Source of the DNA: Bacteroidales bacterium UBA5235
GTDB lineage: Bacteria; Bacteroidota; Bacteroidia; Bacteroidales; VadinHA17
Length of the DNA: 7,688 nt
Assembly (NCBI GenBank): GCA_002409145.1
Contig: DHUL01000080.1
Coordinates: forward strand, 1 to 7,688
Direction of reading: 5' to 3'
The position numbers and the translations under genes are program-made. The notes under the pieces are model-generated. The model saw only the letters and a list, made by a program, of their open reading frames with translations. It was not told the DNA's origin and ran no database searches. Below are positions 1 through 6,371 of the stretch, piece by piece. The first letter of the stretch is position 1. Every line of letters begins with the position of its first letter.

Positions 1-26
1 TGCTCTACCTGCTGAGCTACTGAATC
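1..26 (-). tRNA. tRNA gene, 5' part only (truncated by window edge)
   Basis: Read on the minus strand from position 26, the sequence gives a 7-base acceptor 5' strand (GATTCAG), then T8-A9, the D-stem GCTC, a D-loop with AGCAGGT, the closing GAGC and A26. This is the standard first third of a bacterial tRNA. The anticodon and 3' half lie outside the window, so the amino acid cannot be assigned. A good promoter lies just upstream at 47-77. The tRNA is transcribed away from the dehydrogenase gene. Confidence 0.85.
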
Positions 27-46
27 AGTCCATTTTTTTGAGAGTG

Positions 47-77
47 CAAATGTATGGCAAAAAATCATCCTATCAAA
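47..77 (-). promoter_or_regulatory. Bacteroidota-type promoter for the tRNA gene
   Basis: On the minus strand TTTG (77-74) is followed after exactly 19 bp by TACATTTG (54-47). This matches the Bacteroidota housekeeping consensus TTTG - about 19-21 bp - TAnnTTTG. Transcription should begin near position 40, leaving a short leader before the tRNA 5' end at 26. It is the only complete match to this consensus that I found in the gaps of the window, and it supports assignment to this phylum. Confidence 0.75.
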
Positions 78-172
78 AAAAAATGCTCACTTTTGCCGAA
101 AATCGGGAAAATTTAATCCACTGCGCAGGCAAAGGTAAAATCTCATTATATTTATCATCTATCTGAGAGCAA

Positions 173-994
173 ATGAAACGCAACATTTTCCTGGATAAGG
201 TTGTAATTGTCACCGGCGCTTCATCAGGCATAGGAAGAGCAACAGCTCTTGAGTTCGCTCGTCAGGGCTGCAAGGTGGTCATCGCTGCACGTTCGGAAGA
301 ACGGCTGGCAGAACTGGAAAGGGAAATCACCGGAATGGGCGCTGAGGCACTTGCCTGCACCACAGACGTCTCACGTGAGGAGGATTGCCGTAAACTCGTG
401 GAAAAAACCATCATGAGATTCGGCACAATCCATATCCTGATCAATAACGCAGGAATATCAATGAGAGCTTTATTTGACGATGTTGATATTTCTGTACTTA
501 AGCGACTTATGGATGTCAATTTCTGGGGCACTGTTTATTGCACCAAGTACGCCTTGCCTTATATCGTAGGTAACAGGGGATCTATAGTAGGGGTCTCATC
601 CACGGCAGGCTTTCACGGACTGCCTGGCCGCACAGGTTATTCCGCCTCCAAATTCGCCATGCATGGATTCCTGGAAACCATAAGGATTGAAAACCTGAAG
701 GAGAAGCTCCATGTTATGATCATTGCACCAGGATTCACTACCTCTGAAGTGCGCAAGCACGCGCTTCTTGCTGATGGATCCGAGCAGGGCAACTCACCCA
801 GGGAGGAAAAGAAGATGATGTCTCCCGAATTCGTTGCGCACTGGATAATGAAGGGTATACGCAAGAAGAAGAGAAACAAGATAATGACCTGGACCGGCAG
901 GTTTACCGCGCTGCTGCAGCGAGTTGTACCTGCTGTGGTCGACTATGGTTATTACCTCGAGATGAAGAGGGAGCCAAATTCACCCCTAAAATAA
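173..994 (+). CDS. Short-chain dehydrogenase/reductase (classical SDR)
   Basis: This is a 273-residue cytoplasmic NAD(P)-dependent oxidoreductase with a single Rossmann-fold domain, a usual length for classical SDRs. The cofactor-binding motif TGASSGIG is at residues 14-21. Arg40 at the end of the second strand favours NADP(H) over NAD(H). Asp65-Val66, NNAG (91-94) and the catalytic set Asn116, Ser143, Tyr156 and Lys160 (YSASK, 156-160) are all present, followed by the PG motif after strand six. The enzyme should therefore be active. The substrate cannot be read from the sequence; the general shape recalls DltE/DHRS-like SDRs that act on lipids, sugars or steroids. There is no signal peptide. 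The start ATG follows an A-rich leader without a Shine-Dalgarno motif. A weak TATATTTA (147-154) sits at promoter distance but lacks a -33 partner. relA begins 6 bp after the stop, so the two are probably co-transcribed. Confidence 0.93.
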   Translation: MKRNIFLDKVVIVTGASSGIGRATALEFARQGCKVVIAARSEERLAELEREITGMGAEALACTTDVSREEDCRKLVEKTIMRFGTIHILINNAGISMRALFDDVDISVLKRLMDVNFWGTVYCTKYALPYIVGNRGSIVGVSSTAGFHGLPGRTGYSASKFAMHGFLETIRIENLKEKLHVMIIAPGFTTSEVRKHALLADGSEQGNSPREEKKMMSPEFVAHWIMKGIRKKKRNKIMTWTGRFTALLQRVVPAVVDYGYYLEMKREPNSPLK

Positions 995-1000
995 AACACA

Positions 1001-3172
1001 ATGGCTGAACTGGCCGCACAGATACGCAGCAGGCAAAGCCTGGTGCTCAAAGCACTGCCTGCCCCCGTAACAGCAGAAGACAGGAAGACACTCAGTCTGG
1101 CCACCGAGATAGCCAGGTCATACTACCCATCTGACAAAAAATACCTCGGTGAGCCATTGCCCCTGTACTACCTTGAACTTGCAAGAGTTACAGCTTCGGC
1201 CATCGGCCTGGGACTCCCGGCTGTGATCAGTGCGTTGCTCTCAGGTGTCAGGGAAGGCACTGAAACATGGTCACGGATAGACACCCTGAACGACCCTTCA
1301 ATAAAACAGGTTATCAGGGGCCTGTCACGTGTCACTGCCCTGAAAGGCAGGGATTTCACCGGTCAGGCAGAGAACTTCCGAAAGCTGCTTCTCTCGCTCG
1401 CTGACGACGGAAGGGTGATATTGATAGCGCTGGCCGAACGGTTACTGATCATGAGACGCCTTGACTGGCTTCCTGAGAAAGAGAGGCTCCCTGTAGCCTC
1501 CGAGACCTATTTTCTCTTCGCCCCACTGGCGCACAGGCTGGGCTACTATAACATCAAGTCAGAGATGGAAGACCTGGCGATGAAGCTCATTGAACCGGAG
1601 GAGTACAGTGATATTGAATCCAGGCTGAAGCAGACCACCACTTCGAGAAACAGGCTAATCAGGGAGTTCTCGCAACCGGTTGCGGAGAAACTTGACTCCA
1701 TGGGAATCAGTTATGAGCTCAAGAGCCGCACCAAATCCATTCACTCCATCTGGCAGAAGATGAAGCGCCAGGGGGTGGCATTCGAGGAGGTATTTGACAT
1801 TTTTGCCATAAGAATTATAATAGAAACCGACCCCGTACATGAGAAATCATCTTGCTGGCAGGTTTATTCCGTGGTGACCGACCTCTACCAGCCTGACCCG
1901 AGCAGGATGCGCGACTGGATCTCAGTTCCCAAGACAAACGGGTATGAATCGCTCCATATCACTGTGGTGACCCCTGCAGGCCGCTGGGTGGAGGTGCAGA
2001 TTCGCACAAAGCGAATGGATGAGATTGCTGAGAAAGGCCTTGCTGCACACTTCCGCTATAAGGGCATCAAGGGCGAAGGCGGTCTCGATGCCTGGATGGC
2101 GCAGATGCGCGAAGTACTGGGAACTATGGAGAAGGAGGGAAGCGATTTCCTTGGTGAGATAAGACCAGGCCTCTACTCCGACGAGGTATTTGTATTCACC
2201 CCGAAGGGGGAAGTAAGACAACTGCCCGTGGGTTCCACTTTGCTCGACTTTGCATTTGACATACATACGGAAGTGGGCTCCAAATGCATAGGCGGAAAGA
2301 TTAACGGCCGTAACGTACAGCTTAAACAGAAACTGCAGAACGGCGACCACGTGTCAGTTATTACCTCGTCAAAACAAACGCCGAAGCGCGACTGGCTGTC
2401 GTTTGTCATCACCAACAAGGCCCGCGCAAAGATTAAACAGGCTCTCAACGAAGAGAAGTTCAGGCTGGCAGCCGACGGCAAGGAGATGCTCACACGCAGG
2501 CTCAAGAACTGGAAGATCCCCTATGGCGATGCCACCGTGGTTAAACTGCTGACGGAGTACGGATTCAAGACATCACAGGATCTCTATTTCAGTATCGCCA
2601 TAGGCGAAACAGACCTCCTTCAGATCAAGAAAGTGCTGCTCAGGACTGAGGAGCAACCTGAAGAGGGTCCGGCCAGGACACCCGAATTGCACCCCCAGGA
2701 AGAGACAGGGAGTGTCGGGGATTATCTTGTTATAAATGAAAGAGTTGAAGGTCTGGATTATAAATTGGCCAAGTGTTGTAATCCTGTCTTCGGCGACCGT
2801 ATTTTCGGATTTGTGACTGTTCTCGAGGGAATCAAAATCCACCGTGCGACCTGCCCGAACGCCGAGTTCATGATATCAAACTTTCCTTACAGGATTGTGA
2901 GGGCACGATGGACAAGGCTCGATGCTGCGAGAGGTTTCCTGGCCCAGATCAGGCTGACAGGGGTGGAAAACCTGGGGATAGTGGCACGCATCACAGAGAT
3001 CCTGACTGAATACAAGGGCGTGGCAGTCAAGAACTTCACCTATAACATGAACAACGGCCTCTTCGAGGGACGGATTGAGATCCTTGTGCCAAATATCAAT
3101 GTCCTTTACAGCATAATCAAAAAGATTCAATCGGTCAAGGGTATCACCCGGGTAACCAGAGTAGATAATTGA
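1001..3172 (+). CDS. relA: RelA/SpoT family (p)ppGpp synthetase, hydrolase domain degenerate
   Basis: This is a ribosome-associated stringent-response enzyme that transfers pyrophosphate from ATP to GDP/GTP (723 residues, full length). Domain order: degenerate HD domain (about 40-180), synthetase (about 200-355), TGS (about 394-456, with the conserved IHTEVG, His422), helical region, zinc-finger-like segment (Cys592, Cys593, His614, Cys618) and ACT/RRM domain (about 645-723). Synthetase residues are intact: R243-x-K245-S246, Asp266, RMRD (302-305), Lys311, Tyr315 in NGYESLH, Glu331 in EVQIRT, and His350. The hydrolase metal sites are lost. The usual HDxxED reads SGVREG (81-86), the upstream HP histidine is Tyr56, and the usual DRLHN reads ERLLI (146-150). 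I infer a synthesis-only enzyme, so a separate hydrolase must exist elsewhere; many Bacteroidota do carry two long RSH proteins. The start is preceded by an A-rich tract only 6 bp after the dehydrogenase stop. The stop codon overlaps the palindromic repeat that follows. Confidence 0.93.
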   Translation: MAELAAQIRSRQSLVLKALPAPVTAEDRKTLSLATEIARSYYPSDKKYLGEPLPLYYLELARVTASAIGLGLPAVISALLSGVREGTETWSRIDTLNDPSIKQVIRGLSRVTALKGRDFTGQAENFRKLLLSLADDGRVILIALAERLLIMRRLDWLPEKERLPVASETYFLFAPLAHRLGYYNIKSEMEDLAMKLIEPEEYSDIESRLKQTTTSRNRLIREFSQPVAEKLDSMGISYELKSRTKSIHSIWQKMKRQGVAFEEVFDIFAIRIIIETDPVHEKSSCWQVYSVVTDLYQPDPSRMRDWISVPKTNGYESLHITVVTPAGRWVEVQIRTKRMDEIAEKGLAAHFRYKGIKGEGGLDAWMAQMREVLGTMEKEGSDFLGEIRPGLYSDEVFVFTPKGEVRQLPVGSTLLDFAFDIHTEVGSKCIGGKINGRNVQLKQKLQNGDHVSVITSSKQTPKRDWLSFVITNKARAKIKQALNEEKFRLAADGKEMLTRRLKNWKIPYGDATVVKLLTEYGFKTSQDLYFSIAIGETDLLQIKKVLLRTEEQPEEGPARTPELHPQEETGSVGDYLVINERVEGLDYKLAKCCNPVFGDRIFGFVTVLEGIKIHRATCPNAEFMISNFPYRIVRARWTRLDAARGFLAQIRLTGVENLGIVARITEILTEYKGVAVKNFTYNMNNGLFEGRIEILVPNINVLYSIIKKIQSVKGITRVTRVDN

Positions 3173-3245
3173 TTTACGATTTGGGATTTTCGATTTTCGA
3201 TTTCCGCTTGTAAATTCGCAAATCGCAAATCGCACATCGCAAATC
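3171..3245. terminator. Heptamer-repeat palindrome between convergent genes; probable bidirectional terminator
   Basis: Five head-to-tail 7-bp units of the form GATTTNN fill 3171-3205, and four units of the reverse complement type (GCAAATC, one with GCACATC) fill 3218-3245. The arms 3178-3206 and 3217-3245 pair at 24 of 29 positions around a 10-base loop (3207-3216). The palindrome begins inside the relA stop codon and ends 2 bp before the dnaE stop codon, so it occupies nearly the whole gap. A strong hairpin between two convergent 3' ends suggests transcription termination in both directions. There is no long T-tract after either arm, so the mechanism is uncertain. The repeat structure itself is directly visible. 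Confidence 0.7.
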
Positions 3246-3247
3246 CT

Positions 3248-6200
3248 TCAGTATCTGGGGTCAGGCTGCACCGGTAGCTTCGCCATCTTTTCCACCTCAA
3301 CGGAAGTATACCCGAATTCGTCAACAACTTTACCCTGAATAAGATAGGTGCCGCTGCCACGAAACGGCCAACCGGCAAGCGACTGTGGGAAATGGGTTGT
3401 GTCAAAGAACTCTCCGTCATTGTCAATGAAGCAGCCAAAGTTCATCCACTCACGTTTGACAGTCTTGATATACTTTACCGTCACCAGATGCCCCACCATC
3501 CTTACCCGGCGGCCTACGGCACCCTTCATGCCGGCGGCAGTCACATCACCCCTGAACTTCGTCTGCAGCAGGTCAAACCATGTCAGCGTTACAGGGAATC
3601 CCAGAAGCTCAATCTCGTCATAGGCATCTTCAAGCTTCGACTGCTCAAAGGGAGGCATGACAAACCTCTTCGGCTCGGGATTGAAAAGGGTGCGGGCCGT
3701 CTCACTCTTGCCCCTGTTGATAAGCATGTGTGCTTCCCACAGGAGAAGCGCCTTACTCTTCCCTGTGAACCGGAAAGCTCCGGTACGTATCAGTATGATG
3801 GTCTGCTCGAGACCCGGACCTATACGTGAGATGAAATCCTCTATTCCTCTGAAAATGCCGTTTTTATCACGATCACTAATAATGGCTTTTGCCAGGTTTG
3901 TCTCCAGCCCCTGGATGTGTATCAGTCCCACGAAAATCGTCCTGTCATACAGGGTGGTCTTATATGTGCTGCGGTTGATGCAGGGGGCCTCGATGATGGC
4001 TCCCTCACGGCGGGCCTCCTGCACGTAAACCCAGGTACGGTAGAAACCACCGAAATTGTTGATGACAGCTACCATGAATTCGAGGGGGTAGTGTGCCTTC
4101 AGCCAGAGGCTCTGAAAACTCTCCACAGCGTACGAGGCGGAGTGGGCCTTGGAGAAAGAGTATCCTGCAAACGACTCTATCTGGCGCCATACCTCCTTCG
4201 TGATCTCTTCGGGATAGCCCTTGTCATGGCAGTTGCTGAAAAAGCGTTCAGTGATCTTCTGCATCTCCCTGCGTGACCGGTACTTACCGCTCATGGCGCG
4301 TCGCAGAGTGTCGGCATCGGAGAGATCGAGGCCAGCAAAGTGATGACACACCTTCAGCACATCCTCCTGGTAGACCATTACTCCGAAGGTCTCGCTGAGA
4401 AGATCCTTCATCACCGGATGGATATACTCAAAATTGTCAGGGTGATGGAAGCGATAGATGAACTGCCGCATCATCCCCGAGCGCGCCACTCCGGGCCTGA
4501 TGACCGAGCTTGCTGCCACAAGTGTCAGGTAATCATCGCATTTAAGCTTCTGCAGCAGTCCGCGCATGGAGGGACTCTCGATATAAAAACAGCCCTTGGC
4601 ATCACCGCGGCGGAGGTGGTCCTTCACCAGCGGATCATTCTTGAACTGCTGTATTGCATGGACATCTACATCCACACCGCGGTTGGCACGGATGATCTCC
4701 GCACTCTCCTTAATATGGCCTATGCCTCTCTGACTCAGTATGTCAAGCTTCTCATAACCAAGCTCCTCGGCGGTGTACATGTCCCATTGCGTGGTGGGAA
4801 ATCCCTTCGGGGGCATGTCAAGCGCAGTGTAACAGCAGAGCGGATCCTCCGAGATAAGAACTCCTCCGGCGTGGATGCTCCGGAGATTGGGAAAGTCAGC
4901 GATCTTGTTGCCCGTCTCGAAGATAAGATCCTGAATCTCACCTCTGTTGCTCCCGGCGGAGGGATTGGCAATCAGGGCATCAATCTCATCGACGGGCAGT
5001 CCGTGTACCTTGCCCAGCTCGCGTACTATCGACTTGCCGCGGAAAGTGTTTACAGTACCCAGCAGGGCGGTGTGACGGTGACCGTAGCGGCGGAAGATGT
5101 ACTCGGTGACGGTGTCGCGCTCCTTCCACGAATAGTCTATATCAAAGTCGGGCGGTGAGGTGCGTTTCGGGTTGATAAAGCGCTCGAAGTAAAGGTTCAG
5201 GTCAATGGGGTCAACATTAGTGATTTTCAGGCAGTAGGCTACAACAGAGTTGGCCCCGCTGCCACGTCCTACATGATAGAACCCACAGGCCATTGAGTAG
5301 CGTATAATGTCCCATGTTATGAGGAAGTATGCCGAGAAGCCGAGGCGGTCAATTATCTCCAGCTCGTGACGCACCCGTTCTTCTGCCACCTTGTTGTTCT
5401 TCCCGTAGCGGTACTTCATGCCGTCCCATGCCAGCTTCTCCAGAAGGAGCTTGTCATCATACCGGCTGGCAGAGTATATTTTCTTGTTTTTCGGGGTGGT
5501 AAAGTCAATCTCCAGCGAGCAGTCATTCAGCAGCCTGCGGGTGTTCTCGGTTACCTGAGGCCACATGGAGAAGGGGCGGAGGGCTTCTGCTTCGGGGATA
5601 ATGTACTCATCGGGTGAGCCGGTCATCTCCGGGGCGAGGCGGCTGAGGAGGATGTTGTTGTCCACGGCGCGCAGGCTGCGGTGCACGGGGTAGTCGGCGG
5701 GCGACTCCATGGTGACGGGATGAAGGATAACACATTTAGCTATATCACTCTTTTTCATTGAGATAAGACGGCCGGCGGCGGTGGGGTATATGCCGAGATA
5801 TTCATTGTCGCGCAGGGCGGTGTTGGGAGCGCTGAAGGAGCCGTTGACGCCTGTGACGGAACTGTTCACGCCGCCACCCGGAGATCCCTTCACTCCGCTG
5901 CCTGAAGATCCGTTCACTCCGCTGCCGGCCGGGTAGATGACGTACGCGTTGGGGAAGGAGGGAGGACGCAAGGGGAGAGGCTCCCCGCTGATATTGTGAC
6001 GTGTCAGGAACTCGTTCAGCTCGCGGAAGCCCTCGTTGTTACGGGCTATGCCGATGTAAAGCAGCCTGTTACCATCGCGGAACTCTATCCCGGCGGCCGG
6101 GGTGATATTGCGGCTGCGGCACTCACGTACAAAATCAGGCACTCCGGTGGTGTTGTTGATATCGGTCAGCACCAGGCGCTCCACGCCAGCAGCCGCGGCG

Positions 6201-6271
6201 AGCTCAGAAAGGCGCTCGACGGATAGTGTGCCGTAACGGAGGCTGTAATATGAGTGACAGTTGATGTACAT
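3248..6271 (-). CDS. dnaE: DNA polymerase III alpha subunit-like protein, compact DnaE2-type
   Basis: This is a C-family DNA polymerase of 1007 residues, shorter than the roughly 1160 residues of E. coli DnaE. Order: PHP domain (1-about 200, interrupted by a repeat insertion), palm/polymerase core (about 300-520), fingers (about 550-770), helix-hairpin-helix region (about 780-835) and OB fold (about 918-990). No C-terminal tau-binding domain follows. Catalytic aspartates are present: Asp375 and Asp377 in PDFDID (374-379) and Asp510 in KLDILSQRG. GRGSGANS (335-342), HAGGVLIS (467-474) and YSFSKAHSASYA (704-715) are family hallmarks. The PHP domain is degenerate: the first metal-binding histidines are replaced (NCHS instead of HVHS; TDIN instead of TDHG), so proofreading is unlikely. 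ARTLF (859-863) may be a weak clamp-binding motif. The ATG is fixed by an in-frame TGA 21 bp upstream (6292-6290). It lies 97 bp after the dinB stop with no visible promoter between, so I infer co-transcription and a translesion role rather than chromosome replication. Confidence 0.9.
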   Translation of the reverse strand: MYINCHSYYSLRYGTLSVERLSELAAAAGVERLVLTDINNTTGVPDFVRECRSRNITPAAGIEFRDGNRLLYIGIARNNEGFRELNEFLTRHNISGEPLPLRPPSFPNAYVIYPAGSGVNGSSGSGVKGSPGGGVNSSVTGVNGSFSAPNTALRDNEYLGIYPTAAGRLISMKKSDIAKCVILHPVTMESPADYPVHRSLRAVDNNILLSRLAPEMTGSPDEYIIPEAEALRPFSMWPQVTENTRRLLNDCSLEIDFTTPKNKKIYSASRYDDKLLLEKLAWDGMKYRYGKNNKVAEERVRHELEIIDRLGFSAYFLITWDIIRYSMACGFYHVGRGSGANSVVAYCLKITNVDPIDLNLYFERFINPKRTSPPDFDIDYSWKERDTVTEYIFRRYGHRHTALLGTVNTFRGKSIVRELGKVHGLPVDEIDALIANPSAGSNRGEIQDLIFETGNKIADFPNLRSIHAGGVLISEDPLCCYTALDMPPKGFPTTQWDMYTAEELGYEKLDILSQRGIGHIKESAEIIRANRGVDVDVHAIQQFKNDPLVKDHLRRGDAKGCFYIESPSMRGLLQKLKCDDYLTLVAASSVIRPGVARSGMMRQFIYRFHHPDNFEYIHPVMKDLLSETFGVMVYQEDVLKVCHHFAGLDLSDADTLRRAMSGKYRSRREMQKITERFFSNCHDKGYPEEITKEVWRQIESFAGYSFSKAHSASYAVESFQSLWLKAHYPLEFMVAVINNFGGFYRTWVYVQEARREGAIIEAPCINRSTYKTTLYDRTIFVGLIHIQGLETNLAKAIISDRDKNGIFRGIEDFISRIGPGLEQTIILIRTGAFRFTGKSKALLLWEAHMLINRGKSETARTLFNPEPKRFVMPPFEQSKLEDAYDEIELLGFPVTLTWFDLLQTKFRGDVTAAGMKGAVGRRVRMVGHLVTVKYIKTVKREWMNFGCFIDNDGEFFDTTHFPQSLAGWPFRGSGTYLIQGKVVDEFGYTSVEVEKMAKLPVQPDPRY
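5831..5923 (-). repeat. In-frame tandem repeat of about 24 bp inside dnaE
   Basis: Four tandem units encode residues 117-147: SGVNGSSG, SGVKGSPG, GGVNSSV (one residue shorter) and TGVNGSFS. The first two units, 5923-5900 and 5899-5876, are identical at 20 of 24 bases, which points to recent duplication; the other two are more diverged. The array lies between VIYP (111-114) and LRDNEYLGI (153-161), inside the PHP region, and should form a flexible surface loop. All units keep the reading frame. Confidence 0.85.
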
Positions 6272-6272
6272 T

Positions 6273-6325
6273 GTCTGAGAGTCTGAAGGTCACGCTCTGT
6301 CTTGCGGTTCTGCAGTCGGCAGTCA
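6273..6325. repeat. Composite intergenic repeat, copy in the dnaE leader
   Basis: On the plus strand GTCTGAGAGTCTGAAGGTC (6273-6291) is an exact 19-base match to 7632-7650 upstream of dinB. A second block, GCTCTGTCTTGCGGT (6294-6308), matches 7660-7674 with one difference, and CTGCA (6310-6314) matches 7684-7688. Beyond it the 8-bp rhythm continues as TTGCGGTT, CTGCAGTC and GGCAGTC A. The copy starts one base before the dnaE ATG on the minus strand. It encodes no protein, and I do not recognise it as a known operator. Confidence 0.7.
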
Positions 6326-6343
6326 ATCAGCAACTTCCACTAC

Positions 6344-6371
6344 TGCCTATTGCCTACTGCCTATTGCCTGC
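6344..6371. repeat. Four 7-bp tandem repeats at the dinB stop codon
   Basis: Four head-to-tail heptamers (TGCCTAT, TGCCTAC, TGCCTAT, TGCCTGC on the plus strand) run into the first base of the dinB stop codon (6373-6371). Unlike the relA/dnaE palindrome there is no inverted partner, so a hairpin terminator is not supported. Together with the composite repeat at 6273-6325 it fills most of the gap between dinB and dnaE. Only about 18 bases (6326-6343) of that gap lack repeat structure. Confidence 0.75.

Noticed and set aside
1..26. Assignment of the tRNA to a specific amino acid
   Set aside because: The anticodon is outside the window, and the acceptor and D-arm alone do not decide the isotype.
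147..154. TATATTTA as a -7 element for the dehydrogenase-relA pair
   Set aside because: It matches TAnnTTTG at seven of eight positions, but no TTTG lies 19-21 bp upstream. The region is AT-rich enough for a chance match.
1922..2350. A 142-codon open frame on the minus strand opposite relA
   Set aside because: It overlaps the synthetase and TGS coding region, shows no known motif and no promoter, and is best read as a shadow of relA.
3171..3245. A CRISPR array
   Set aside because: The units are 7 bp and contiguous, without spacers, and the two halves are inverted.
4340..5158. A 272-codon open frame on the plus strand opposite dnaE
   Set aside because: It lies wholly within the conserved polymerase core encoded on the other strand. 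Its product shows no recognisable domain, and its openness is explained by the GC-rich codon use of dnaE.
6273..6291. The 19-base shared sequence as a LexA-type operator
   Set aside because: It is a direct 8-bp repeat rather than an inverted repeat, so it lacks the dyad symmetry expected of a LexA box.
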